This document shows positions 24,872-33,215 of a DNA stretch of 37,976 nt, piece by piece. How positions within the stretch are numbered: the first letter of the stretch is position 1; every line of letters starts with the position of its first letter. Source of the stretch: Candidatus Fermentibacterota bacterium (GTDB lineage Bacteria > Fermentibacterota > Fermentibacteria > Fermentibacterales > JCC-6). The translations under genes and the position numbers were made by a program. The DNA lies in NCBI GenBank assembly GCA_030609965.1, contig JAUWSQ010000024.1, positions 1 to 37,976 on the forward strand, given 5' to 3'. Below the pieces are notes generated by a model that was given only the letters and a program-made list of their open reading frames with translations, ran no database searches and had not been told where the DNA came from.

Positions 24872-27800
24872 ATGATAAGAAGAATAGTCGAATTCTGCCT
24901 GAAGAATCCTCCCGCCGTGATCATGATCACCGCACTTGCGGGCGGCATGGGCATATGGGCACTGAAGACCACTCCTGTGGACGCCTTCCCGGATATATCC
25001 GAAAATCAGGTTATCGTTTCAACTCAATGGGCGGGGAGAAGTCCTGATGATGTTCAGGATCAGATAACCTACCCGCTCTCAGTCGAACTTCAGGGCATTC
25101 ACGGTGTCAAACAGGTAAGAGGTATGTCCGGCTTTGGATTCAGCCGGATATATATCGTTTTCGAAGATAATATAGATTTTTACTGGGCACGAACCCGCGT
25201 TCTCGAGCGTCTGGGCGGCCTTGGCGATCTTCTTCCGTACGATGCTCTTCCTGAGCTGGGCCCGGATGCAACACCGCTCGGTCAGATATACTGGTACACG
25301 GTGGAAGGCCCGCAGGATCTCGGTACGCTTCGAACATTACAGGATTACACGATCAGGTACGCGCTCCAGAGTATTCCCGGAGTTTCCGAAGTCTCAAGTA
25401 TCGGTGGATTTGTGATGGAGTATCAGGTTGATGTCGATCCCAACCTTCTATTCAACTACGGATTGGATATTCAGCAGGTTACAGAAGCGATCTCCAGGTC
25501 GAACATCGATGTGGGCGCCAGAACAATTGAATCGTCCGGAATGGAGTATATCGTCAGAGGGACAGGGTTCCTGGAGGGGATAGAAGACCTTGAGGAAGTT
25601 CTCGTTGCCAGCATAGATGGAGTCCCTGTAATGCTTGGAGACATCTCTACGATCGAAGCCGGCCCAGCGTTCCGGAGAGGAGCACTTGCCGATCACAACG
25701 GTGAGATAACCGGGGGTATTGTCGTCATGAGAAAAGACGCCAATCCCGTACGCGTTATCGATGCGGTGGAGGAAAGACTGGCTGAGATTGCCCCCGCTCT
25801 TCCCGAAGGTGTTTCAATCACTCCCTATTACGATAGAAGAGAACTCGTCCTTGAAACAGTCGAAACCCTCTCAGGCGTCATAGCGATGGAAATGCTGATT
25901 ACGCTGATAGTTATTCTGATTTTCCTGGTTCACCTGAGAAGCTCTATTATTGTGACCGCAACCTTGCCATACGCTGTTCTGCTCTGTTTCGCGGCAATGA
26001 AGGTTCTTGGTATCTCGGCTAATATCATGAGCTTCGCGGGGATTGCTATCGCCATCGGCACACTTGTCGATATGGGAATAGTTGTCACGGAGAATATCCA
26101 TCTTTCTCTCGCGCGTGACAGTTTCAAGAATAAACTTGTAAGCATACGTGACGCGGTTGCAGAGGTGGCTCCCGCGATACTTACATCGCTCGGGACTACA
26201 GTAATCAGTTTTGTGCCGGTTTTCTTCCTCTCGGGGCAAAGCGGCAGGCTCTTCATCCCTCTTGCCTGGACCAAAACACTGGTTCTGACTGCCGCAGGCA
26301 TTGTAGCGATCACAATTGTACCTGTCCTGTCCCTGATTTTCATTGCAAAGGAGCCAGTCGAACGCAAACGGCTCAGAACACTTCTGACAATACTCGGAGC
26401 AAGCGCTCTCGCTGCATGGACAGCCTGGTCTCTTGGTCCACCCTCCTGGCTCCCTTTACAGAGGTGGCTTCTCTCTACACTGGTCTTCGCGGGATCTGCA
26501 TTTCTCTTCCGGCACCTGGCAGGAGAACGGCTGCATACAGGAAAGCAGGAGAAGGTTACCCGTTTTATTACATCAATATACGAGCCGGTACTGAGATGGT
26601 GCCTCACCCACCGCAAAACTTTCCTGACCATACCCGCAATCATTATTCTTCTGGGAATTATGTCAGTTACAGGAGCAAAAGTTTTTCTAAATCCGCTTGA
26701 TTCGATCGGATTCAACACCGAAGAATTCAGGTTGACGGCTCTGGCTGCAGATCTGTTCCCTGGTATAGGCAGCGAATTCATGCCGCCGCTGGATGAGGGC
26801 AGCTTCCTCTTCATGCCTTCGCTTCTTAACCAGGCAAGTCTTGGACAGACAGTAGAGACGATGATCGCTCAGAATGAAATGATGAAAGCTGTTTGGGAAG
26901 TTGACAGAGTAGTCGGAAAAGCCGGCAGGGCTGATTCACCTCTTGATCCGGCTCCTGCAGGCATGATCGAGACAGTAATAACCCTTATTCCTGAGGATCA
27001 GTGGAGAGAGGGTGTTACATCAGCGGATATACTGAATGAACTCAGAGAAGCCACATCAATGCCGGGTATAGCGCCCTCGTGGCTGCAGCCGATTGAAACC
27101 AGAATAGTTATGCTCCAGTCCGGGATCAGGAGCAATATTGGATGTGAAATACATGGTTCCGATTATCTGGAAATCGAACGAATAGCTCTTGAAATGGAAA
27201 AAATTCTGGCTGAGATACCGGGCGCAACCGACGTTTCAGCTCTCAGAACCGGCCGCAGGCCTTACGTTGAATTCACTGTGGACAGGCAAGCTGCTGCAAG
27301 ATACGGTGTTTCCGTTGAGCGGGTCCAGAGGACAATAGCTGCTGCAATAGGCGGCGCATCAGCAACAACTGTGCTCTCAGGCAGAGAAAGGATCGATGTT
27401 CGTCTTCGATATGCCAGAGATTTCAGGAACGAGATATCCGACCTCGGTAGAATATTCGTGCGGACAATGTCCGGTTCGATGATCCCGGTTTCCCTGGTTG
27501 CCACCATAGAAACCGTTACCGGCCCTGCGATGATAAGGTCGGTCAATGGTGAACTGGTAGGTTATGTCATGCTCAGTGCGGATGGCAGGGATGAGGGGGG
27601 GCTTGTAGAGGAAGCGGATGAAATCTTGAGAAACATAATATCATCAGAATCGTCGCTCCCACCTGAGGAACGAACCATAAACCTTCCGGACGGTTACTAC
27701 TTCAGATGGGTCGGAAGCTACCTGAATCAGATGGAGGCGAAGAGGAGGTTCTCTCTGCTGATCCCTATCTGCCTTGCAGCAATCTTCGGGATAATGTACC

Positions 27801-28315
27801 TGCAGTTCAAAACAATTGCCGTCCCTGTGATAATTTTCCTCGGAGCGGTACCGCTTGCTATTGCCGGGGGGTTCCTCTTCATACAGATGTGGCCATTTTT
27901 TCAGAACCTTCTTTTCGGGGCGGGAATAATGGCGTCCCCTTCGTTCGGACCTGTATATCTTACGGTCGCAGTCGTAGTGGGTTTTATTGCACTGCTCGGT
28001 ATCTGCGTGGATGACGGAGTTCTTATGACCACGTACATCAACCAGCTGATTTCGAAAAAGAAACCCACCTCAAAACGCGAATTGAGAGAACTTGTTATGA
28101 TCGCCGGCAAACGGCGTATTCGACCCGCGGTGATGACAACGGTAACAACACTCATAGCTCTGATCCCGGTGATCCTGGTATCGGGAAGAGGTTCGGAACT
28201 GTCGAGGCCTATGGCTCTCCCGGTATTCGGGGGAATGCTGATAGAATTCATGACAATGCTTATAGTACCGGTAGCCTACAGCTGGTGGCTTGAGAGGAAG
28301 CTCCATGAAAGCTGA
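24872..28315 (+). CDS. cusA: CusA-type Cu(I)/Ag(I) RND efflux permease
   Basis: The 1,147-residue protein belongs to the heavy-metal-efflux RND family: TTPVDAFPDISENQV near the N-terminus and the TM4 motif GIAIAIGTLVDMGIVVTENI, with Asp400 in the proton relay. Met648, Met698 and Met747 lie in the same local contexts (FLFMPSLL, APAGMIET, RIVMLQSG) as the three copper-binding methionines of E. coli CusA, and their spacings of 50 and 49 residues are identical. This supports monovalent copper or silver as substrate. The protein is about 100 residues longer than CusA; much of the excess lies at about 497-550, where two extra hydrophobic stretches appear to be inserted after TM6. It overlaps the MOSC gene by 11 bases. 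Confidence 0.93.
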   Translation: MIRRIVEFCLKNPPAVIMITALAGGMGIWALKTTPVDAFPDISENQVIVSTQWAGRSPDDVQDQITYPLSVELQGIHGVKQVRGMSGFGFSRIYIVFEDNIDFYWARTRVLERLGGLGDLLPYDALPELGPDATPLGQIYWYTVEGPQDLGTLRTLQDYTIRYALQSIPGVSEVSSIGGFVMEYQVDVDPNLLFNYGLDIQQVTEAISRSNIDVGARTIESSGMEYIVRGTGFLEGIEDLEEVLVASIDGVPVMLGDISTIEAGPAFRRGALADHNGEITGGIVVMRKDANPVRVIDAVEERLAEIAPALPEGVSITPYYDRRELVLETVETLSGVIAMEMLITLIVILIFLVHLRSSIIVTATLPYAVLLCFAAMKVLGISANIMSFAGIAIAIGTLVDMGIVVTENIHLSLARDSFKNKLVSIRDAVAEVAPAILTSLGTTVISFVPVFFLSGQSGRLFIPLAWTKTLVLTAAGIVAITIVPVLSLIFIAKEPVERKRLRTLLTILGASALAAWTAWSLGPPSWLPLQRWLLSTLVFAGSAFLFRHLAGERLHTGKQEKVTRFITSIYEPVLRWCLTHRKTFLTIPAIIILLGIMSVTGAKVFLNPLDSIGFNTEEFRLTALAADLFPGIGSEFMPPLDEGSFLFMPSLLNQASLGQTVETMIAQNEMMKAVWEVDRVVGKAGRADSPLDPAPAGMIETVITLIPEDQWREGVTSADILNELREATSMPGIAPSWLQPIETRIVMLQSGIRSNIGCEIHGSDYLEIERIALEMEKILAEIPGATDVSALRTGRRPYVEFTVDRQAAARYGVSVERVQRTIAAAIGGASATTVLSGRERIDVRLRYARDFRNEISDLGRIFVRTMSGSMIPVSLVATIETVTGPAMIRSVNGELVGYVMLSADGRDEGGLVEEADEILRNIISSESSLPPEERTINLPDGYYFRWVGSYLNQMEAKRRFSLLIPICLAAIFGIMYLQFKTIAVPVIIFLGAVPLAIAGGFLFIQMWPFFQNLLFGAGIMASPSFGPVYLTVAVVVGFIALLGICVDDGVLMTTYINQLISKKKPTSKRELRELVMIAGKRRIRPAVMTTVTTLIALIPVILVSGRGSELSRPMALPVFGGMLIEFMTMLIVPVAYSWWLERKLHES

Positions 28316-28766
28316 CAGATATTATAAGATGAACGTGGAGACGGTGAACACTTCGATTAAGAAGGGAACTGCAAAGCATCCCGTATCTGTAATAGAACTC
28401 GACAGAGAGGGAGTAGTCGGAGACGCTCATAGGAGTACCCCCCGAAGGAATGTGAGCCTCCTGGACCGGACACTGGTCGATGAGCTTACAGCTTCAACCG
28501 GCATGGAAAGAATTCCTGAAGGTGCGATGGGCGAGAACATAACATGCAGGATAAGCGGACCTGACACTCCCAGGGTGGGTGACAGGATACTGATAGGTGA
28601 AGTCCTGTTGCTTGTAGAAAAGATCGGCAAGGAGTGTCATGGAGATGGCTGCGCGATCTTCAGGAGAATCGGCAGGTGCGTCATGCCCTCTGCAGGGATA
28701 TTCTGTTCGGTCTTAACAGGCGGAAAGGTCGAATCCGGTATGACCGGCGAACTTATCTGCGGCTGA
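28305..28766 (+). CDS. MOSC domain protein
   Basis: The 153-residue protein is a stand-alone MOSC domain: REGVVGDAHRSTPRRNVSLL near the start, MGENITCRISG, GDRILIGEVLLLV, and IFCSVLTGG at the end. GKECHGDGCAIF holds the family's conserved cysteine. MOSC domains bind or sense molybdenum-cofactor sulfur or act as sulfur carriers. Stand-alone bacterial forms are often linked to molybdopterin synthesis. The ATG at 28305 lies within the end of cusA, behind GAGGAAG. Coupling to a copper pump is unusual; protecting molybdopterin dithiolene sulfur from copper would be a plausible but untested link. Confidence 0.85.
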   Translation: MKADRYYKMNVETVNTSIKKGTAKHPVSVIELDREGVVGDAHRSTPRRNVSLLDRTLVDELTASTGMERIPEGAMGENITCRISGPDTPRVGDRILIGEVLLLVEKIGKECHGDGCAIFRRIGRCVMPSAGIFCSVLTGGKVESGMTGELICG

Positions 28767-28786
28767 ACTAAATCACAGTCAGATAT

Positions 28787-29569
28787 TTACATTTCCTGGA
28801 CAATGACAAAATCCGCCTGATCGACCTCCCAGGGTTCATCCTCACCCACGATACTGACGGTGAGGCAGGAAACACCCGGATCAAGCTGATCCGGTATTCC
28901 CGAGCGGTAATCGCTGTGAAAACTCCCGCAGACGAATACACAGCTGATACCCTCGATCGATGATGCCATTACGGCGTCCTTGAGGAGCTGGGCTCGGTAC
29001 ATGTTAACAGGGTCCATGGGCATGGACTGCATCTGACCGCTCAGGGCTTCAATTGTCGCGAGGAATTGCTGCCTGTAGAAAACGCTCGAGGAGTCGACGC
29101 TTATGTTCTCAAAGAACTCGGAACCCTCCGTCTCCCTGAGACCTTCCCATCCTCTTCTTGCCACAGCAGAGGCAAAATGGCGGGGTACGTTTGCAGCAAT
29201 AACTTTATAGCCATTCTGGGATGCATACTCCACCATTGGGTGGTAGTCCTCCAGATAGTTACTCCATGGTCTTGCGGATTGCAGAAGCTCATCCAGGCTG
29301 AGATCCCCGGCAAGGTACGAATCAAGCAGCCCCTGCACATCGGTCTCGAACATCTCAAGGGCAAGGCATCTTTCCTCCGAAGCAAGGTTCGTCCAGATAT
29401 AGAGCTCCCATTCGTGAGCTAAAGCGTCATCATGCTTCTCCCCGATGAATACAATAGGGACTTCTTCAAGCATACTTATCATATCCGCGGAGGATACGGT
29501 ATCTTCTCCGTGATGAATTATCCCCTGAGGAAATGTAAGCACGAGCATTGCAGTGATAAAGATTCCCAA
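28787..29569 (-). CDS. ChaN-like (DUF399) secreted protein
   Basis: The 260-residue protein has an N-terminal hydrophobic signal (about 3-16) with no lipobox cysteine. FIGEKHDDALAHEWELY at about 41-57 and CLALEMFETDVQ match the ChaN/DUF399 family, which is named for a haem-binding lipoprotein of Campylobacter and contains conserved Glu-His residues. Later motifs are PWSNYLEDYHPMVEYA and VNMYRAQLLKDAVMA. The biochemical role is uncertain. The start is TTG at 29569, behind AAGGAAG. It converges with the MOSC gene with only 20 bases between them, and does not appear to belong to the copper operon. Confidence 0.78.
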   Translation of the reverse strand: MGIFITAMLVLTFPQGIIHHGEDTVSSADMISMLEEVPIVFIGEKHDDALAHEWELYIWTNLASEERCLALEMFETDVQGLLDSYLAGDLSLDELLQSARPWSNYLEDYHPMVEYASQNGYKVIAANVPRHFASAVARRGWEGLRETEGSEFFENISVDSSSVFYRQQFLATIEALSGQMQSMPMDPVNMYRAQLLKDAVMASSIEGISCVFVCGSFHSDYRSGIPDQLDPGVSCLTVSIVGEDEPWEVDQADFVIVQEM

Positions 29570-29679
29570 AATCCACTTCCTTCAAAAGAGTACTGATCAA
29601 TTTGAGGAAAACATGCGTAAACACGGGATGCAGGGCAAGCCACCGCAGTATCCTGAGCTGTAAACCACCGGACTTGTAG

Positions 29680-29699
29680 AAGTGCTAAGAAAAGCACTT
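29680..29699. repeat. Short inverted repeat between ChaN-like and propeller genes
   Basis: AAGTGCT (29680-29686) and AGCACTT (29693-29699) form a perfect 7-bp stem with a 6-base loop. No U-run follows on either strand, so it is a weak terminator candidate for the propeller gene or a regulatory hairpin for the gene at 28787-29569. The surrounding gap (29570-29759) shows nothing else. Confidence 0.35.
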
Positions 29700-29759
29700 G
29701 AACCTTAATCAATTGCACTCTTGAAAATGGAAGCCCAAAACGTGTATTTTCTGAATAGG

Positions 29760-30659
29760 TTAAGGCCGCCAGGAGGGCGACTCGTGGGCGGATAGATCTG
29801 CGAGCGTCTTGACAAACGTCGCCTGAAAATTGGCCCCATCACTTGTTTCCGCAATCATATTCGGTGCGGTGATGAGAAGGTTCTCACGAGTATCGAACCT
29901 CTCGGCGAGAATGCTTGGCTTAATGATGTTGAGCTGTTCTTCCTTGAGAAAGAACAGTCCTTCGGCACCGGCGCCGATCCAGACATAATCTCCCCACTTG
30001 GCAATACAGTAAAGCATACTGTCGAACTTGAGGAGCTCCTCCCACCCATGAATCGTTCCGATGAGCAGATGACCATCTGTTCCGCAGGCGAACATCTCGT
30101 CCTCGGATACCACAAACACATCCGTGAGATTACCATTGATGGGACTGTGCACAACATTGAACTTCATACCGTCCCAACGAGCGATCAGACCGTTTTGGCC
30201 GACTGCGTAAATCAAATCGTCGCGAACACCTCGAACTCCGCCAATTAGTCCTGGAGCTGTAATCTCGGCCCAATCAGTACCGCCGTAGAGGAAAGCGACA
30301 GGTGCTCCCTGGCGCATGCCCCAGGTGAAGACAAGATCGTCTCGAAGACCCCAGATACCTTGCAGGGTGGCTTTTAGCTCGAATGTCTGGAAGGTCTCTT
30401 TCCTGAGTTCGAGAGAGGGGTTCATATAGACGCGACCGGCGAGTTCGGAGATCCAGACACAAGAGTCCGTACGCCAGATTCCAGTCAAACAACCGCGTTG
30501 GCTCATCAACGAATGGCATTGGTTTCCTGTCGTTTGACAGATCCAGCTATCTCCTTCGTTAGGGCTGAACCCATGATCTTCATCGAAGCGATATCCGAGC
30601 CAATGGCAATTGGCTTTGCTCGTACCGCTTGCACCGGCGAACATATAACCTAATATCAT
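29760..30659 (-). CDS. Beta-propeller-like protein of unknown function
   Basis: The 299-residue protein contains at least four repeats of the pattern 'GIWGLRDDLVFTWG' / 'GVRGVRDDLIYAVGQNGLIARWDG' / 'DVFVVSEDEMFACGTDGHLLIG', typical of a WD40/Kelch-like propeller. Its N-terminus has several cysteines and no clear signal peptide. I know no named family for it. The ATG at 30659 is preceded by AGGAGG with six bases of spacing. A truncated protein-kinase frame lies 40 bases upstream on the same strand, so the gene may once have been the downstream part or partner of a kinase gene. Confidence 0.6.
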   Translation of the reverse strand: MILGYMFAGASGTSKANCHWLGYRFDEDHGFSPNEGDSWICQTTGNQCHSLMSQRGCLTGIWRTDSCVWISELAGRVYMNPSLELRKETFQTFELKATLQGIWGLRDDLVFTWGMRQGAPVAFLYGGTDWAEITAPGLIGGVRGVRDDLIYAVGQNGLIARWDGMKFNVVHSPINGNLTDVFVVSEDEMFACGTDGHLLIGTIHGWEELLKFDSMLYCIAKWGDYVWIGAGAEGLFFLKEEQLNIIKPSILAERFDTRENLLITAPNMIAETSDGANFQATFVKTLADLSAHESPSWRP

Positions 30660-30699
30660 TCAGAACCTCCTGATTTCGATCTGCAAATATTTTCTGAAT

Positions 30700-30867
30700 C
30701 TATTCTGGTTGTGGTCTGGTGAGGGCTTTGGGTATTCGGTCTACTGAATCAATAAGAACCTTTATTGCTACACTGTGGCTGAGTTTTTCATGCTCTGCAA
30801 AGTAAACCATGGCCATCCCGCCTGACCCCGGTTTCTTCAGTATTCTGTAGCCTTTAACAGATATCAA
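30700..30867 (-). pseudogene. Truncated Hanks-type Ser/Thr kinase N-lobe (55 residues)
   Basis: From a TTG at 30867 (AGGA upstream) to TAG at 30702-30700 the frame encodes 55 residues containing PGSGGMAMVYFAEHEKL, the glycine-rich loop of bacterial Ser/Thr kinases, and HSVAIKVL, with the ATP-binding lysine. The frame then stops, so only subdomains I and II of the kinase exist and no catalytic loop follows. It is most simply a kinase gene truncated by deletion or insertion. The propeller gene immediately downstream may be what remains of a kinase-propeller architecture. A deliberate micro-protein cannot be ruled out. Confidence 0.6.
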
Positions 30868-30954
30868 AATTCATTCCTGCTTTACTTCATGAATATTTAC
30901 TTCTTTTTTATATGAATCGAATTCTTGAATGATCAAAGTTTCAATATACGTTAA

Positions 30955-31113
30955 TATCAACTTGCTGCAATTGGATCAAGCCTTGAATTTTCTGTGACTT
31001 TCAATTATCCATCAGCAGAAGATCTTATCTGGATGAAACGCAAGAGGGATTCTGATCAGGACCAGATAGATATTAAAATGCTTGAGAAAAGGAAGAGTGA
31101 AACGAATAGATAG
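30955..31113 (+). pseudogene. Remnant of a nucleotidyltransferase-like (DUF6036-type) protein C-terminus
   Basis: A frame from a stop at 30952-30954 to TAG at 31111-31113 contains PSAEDLIWMKRKRDSDQDQI, which resembles the C-terminal segment of small nucleotidyltransferase-like proteins (the EDLI-x-MK...RDxxDI pattern). No start codon precedes it, so it looks like the end of a decayed gene. A second short frame in +1 (GTG AAA CGA ATA ... TGA, about 31097-31165) overlaps its end and may be the remains of a partner gene. The rest of 30868-31321 is AT-rich and shows nothing else except the promoter candidate at 31268. Confidence 0.35.
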
Positions 31114-31267
31114 AGTGTTTAAAGAGCTCAGTTCACTCTATGAGTTAAACAGAAAGATAACATGATATAAATTCAAAGGTAATGAGAATCTGCAGAAAAT
31201 CAAATCCACTAAAACTGAGAATAAATCTCCTTCAACTCAAACTGCTGATTAACAACCTTAGCAAGTG

Positions 31268-31297
31268 TTGAGTGTTCTCTCTCCAACTGTGTATATA
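31268..31297 (+). promoter_or_regulatory. Possible promoter of the unknown gene before rex
   Basis: TTGAGT (31268-31273), 18 bases, TATATA (31292-31297). The leader to the ATG at 31322 would be about 18 bases and contains AAAGGA. Confidence 0.35.
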
Positions 31298-31321
31298 TCT
31301 GCAGCGAGAAAGGACAATCAG

Positions 31322-31960
31322 ATGTCATTTTTGAGAGATGTTCTTACAGGCAGTGTGTCCGTTGATCTCAGGCGGGATCAGCGCAGTGTTTTTGATGTTC
31401 TTGTGGAAAAATGGGAGGCCCGGGAAAACAGGGAAGATCTTGAAGCCGGTTTCAGAGAACTGATTTTCGATCCTGATCCTCGTCTTAAATCAGCCGCAGT
31501 GGAGTTTTTCACCGGAAGAAATGCGGATGATAACGGTTTGATGATGAGCGCCCTGCAGGACTCTTCTGAGGAATTTCGAGACGTGCAAAGACATTGGTAC
31601 TCCGGTGAAACAACCTTGCTATGCCTCCTTCTCATGTCGGCAGCGAAGCAGGTAGCACTGGATTCCTCCATCATCACGATATTCAGGAAGGAAGTTTTTA
31701 ATCCTGCCTGCAAGACCTATGCTCTGCAGGGACTGATGAGACATGACACCAGCTGGCTGCTTGATAACGTTATTGATGTTGTGAAAGGTGATGCTGAGGT
31801 TCTGCGACCTCTTCTGTACGCTGCGAGAATGTTCGGTAAACTTCCGGATGAATTCATTCTTAAGTTGGCCTCGTCTATGGACAACAATATCCTGGTCGAA
31901 ATACTTGGTTCTGTCTTTCCATCTGATATCCCACTGATATCCTGGCTCCAGGATCAGTGA
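31322..31960 (+). CDS. Hypothetical protein, possibly HEAT/ARM-like helical repeats
   Basis: The 212-residue protein from an ATG at 31322 (AAAGGA about eight bases upstream) is strongly helical, without signal peptide or membrane segment. Sequences such as LEAGFRELIFDPDPRLKSAAVEFF and LRPLLYAARMFGKLPDEFILKLA look like HEAT-type repeat pairs. No catalytic residues are evident and I do not recognise a family. An in-frame start further upstream (31265) is possible but lies in the promoter. It precedes rex on the same strand by 125 bases, but rex has its own promoter, so a functional link is not established. Confidence 0.55.
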   Translation: MSFLRDVLTGSVSVDLRRDQRSVFDVLVEKWEARENREDLEAGFRELIFDPDPRLKSAAVEFFTGRNADDNGLMMSALQDSSEEFRDVQRHWYSGETTLLCLLLMSAAKQVALDSSIITIFRKEVFNPACKTYALQGLMRHDTSWLLDNVIDVVKGDAEVLRPLLYAARMFGKLPDEFILKLASSMDNNILVEILGSVFPSDIPLISWLQDQ

Positions 31961-32017
31961 TAAGGTACACTATTTGATCTCAGTATTCTCATGGTGACAA
32001 AGGATTCGATTGAAGGG

Positions 32018-32046
32018 TTGACTGTAAAAATAACGATCTGTAGATT
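32018..32046 (+). promoter_or_regulatory. rex promoter
   Basis: TTGACT (32018-32023) and TAGATT (32041-32046) with a 17-base spacer. Expected start near 32053, giving a leader of about 33 bases. The -10 ends where the palindromic operator begins. Confidence 0.55.
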
Positions 32047-32069
32047 TGTGAAAGTTCGAACTATCACAA
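32046..32069. promoter_or_regulatory. 24-bp palindrome over the rex start site (candidate Rex operator)
   Basis: Outer arms TTGTGA (32046-32051) and TCACAA (32064-32069) flank the inner palindrome AGTTCGAACT (32053-32062). Only one pair of positions breaks the symmetry. The outer arms match the half-sites of the Rex consensus (TTGTGA..TCACAA), but the centre is 12 bases rather than about 6. It covers the expected transcription start of rex and so probably mediates autoregulation, and repression of the genes downstream. Confidence 0.6.
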
Positions 32070-32085
32070 TAAGTACGGAGATGAA

Positions 32086-32721
32086 ATGCCTGAAAAGAAA
32101 GTGTCCGAAAAAACCATAAGAAGGCTCAGCCACTACGCAAGGTGTCTGCGCCGGGCCAGGGCTGACAGGATACCGATAGTTACTTCGAAACATCTGTCGG
32201 AAAGATGCGGTATTTCATCTGCAGCTGTAAGGAAAGACCTCGCGGTTTTCGGGGAATTCGGGAAGCAGGGGTCCGGATACACGGTATCAGATCTTCTCGA
32301 GAATATTGAAAGAATACTCGGTACCTGTAAGCCTCCGGCTGTGATTGTTATCGGAGCCGGGAACATAGGCAGTGCGCTCCTGGAATCGGGACTTGATGGA
32401 ACCGGTGGATACAGTTATTCCGCCATCTTTGACAGTGACCCGGAAATAATAGGTACAACGATCGCGGGAGTCATAGTTCAGCCACTTGATGAACTCAGCG
32501 AGGCTGTAGGTGAGCATGGTGATGTTATTGCCATATTAGCAGTTCCTCCCGGTGAGGGACAGAATGCTGTCAATAATCTGGTCAGCACCGGATGCATTTC
32601 CATCCTCAGCTTCACGCTGGAGCCGCTCGATATTCCAGAAGGTGTGGTTCTGCGATACGTCGAGGTCTCCACAGAGCTGGATATTCTTACGCATTCGATG
32701 AAATGCAGGGACCGTTCGTGA
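32086..32721 (+). CDS. rex: Redox-sensing transcriptional repressor Rex
   Basis: The 211-residue protein has the N-terminal winged-helix domain of Rex (RRLSHYARCLRRARADRIP, then LSERCGISSAAVRKDLAVFG, the recognition part). The Rossmann domain follows from about residue 84, with VIVIGAGNIGSALL as the NAD(H)-binding motif, and a C-terminal helix is present. Rex binds DNA when the NADH/NAD+ ratio is low and releases it when NADH rises, typically controlling fermentation and respiratory genes. GGAG lies upstream of the ATG. The stop overlaps the GTG start of the next gene, so rex is the first gene of the energy-module operon. Confidence 0.95.
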   Translation: MPEKKVSEKTIRRLSHYARCLRRARADRIPIVTSKHLSERCGISSAAVRKDLAVFGEFGKQGSGYTVSDLLENIERILGTCKPPAVIVIGAGNIGSALLESGLDGTGGYSYSAIFDSDPEIIGTTIAGVIVQPLDELSEAVGEHGDVIAILAVPPGEGQNAVNNLVSTGCISILSFTLEPLDIPEGVVLRYVEVSTELDILTHSMKCRDRS

Positions 32722-33215
32722 ACCGATACGCTTCTGTTATAACCACAACGGTGGTGCTTTTCTGCATCTGGATATTCCTGACGCTCAGTTTCCATCCGCA
32801 GGAGCTTGTACTTGGCCTTGGGGTAAGCCTGATAATAGCAATTGTGACGCAGGGTGTTTTCACAGGAAACTGGTTCCGCCTTCTCAAGCCAGCCAGGCTG
32901 GCTGCCGGGATTGGTTACGTTCTCTATTTTCTTGGTAAGATGTTTATGGCCAACATCGATGTACTTCTGCGGGTTCTGCGTCCTGTTGTTCCTGTAAAAC
33001 CGGGTATTGTTAAAGCATCTCTCGTGATGAACAGCGAAAGAGCGAGAAACATAGTAGCGAATTCCATAACACTCACTCCCGGCACACTTACGGTTGAAAT
33101 GAACGGGACCTCGATCTTTGTGCACTGGATAAGCCTTCCGGAGGGAGATATACATCTCGAAACCCAGGCAATGGTTGATGGATTTGCGGACAGATTGAAG
33201 GGGATCTTTGAGTAA
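32718..33215 (+). CDS. Mrp/Mbh antiporter subunit E-like (MbhA-type)
   Basis: The 165-residue protein has two or three N-terminal membrane helices (VLFCIWIFLTLSF, LVLGLGVSLIIAIVTQGVF) and a C-terminal cytosolic domain with RNIVANSITLTPGTLTVEM, the MnhE/MrpE signature. I chose the GTG at 32718 because it overlaps the rex stop (GTGA) and AGGGA lies at the right distance. An in-frame ATG at 32703 is an alternative without a clear ribosome-binding site. MrpE-type subunits scaffold the multi-subunit Na+/H+ antiporter and the related membrane-bound hydrogenase. It is the first of seven antiporter-module genes. Confidence 0.88.
   Translation: MNRYASVITTTVVLFCIWIFLTLSFHPQELVLGLGVSLIIAIVTQGVFTGNWFRLLKPARLAAGIGYVLYFLGKMFMANIDVLLRVLRPVVPVKPGIVKASLVMNSERARNIVANSITLTPGTLTVEMNGTSIFVHWISLPEGDIHLETQAMVDGFADRLKGIFE

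Noticed and set aside
25930..26814. A 294-codon minus-strand frame opposite cusA
   Set aside because: The plus-strand frame is clearly CusA, with metal-binding methionines at conserved spacing. The opposite product has no family features.
32592..32702. Upstream extension of the MrpE-like gene inside rex
   Set aside because: The added residues are not MrpE-like, and the GTG at 32718 has both a ribosome-binding site and stop-start overlap.
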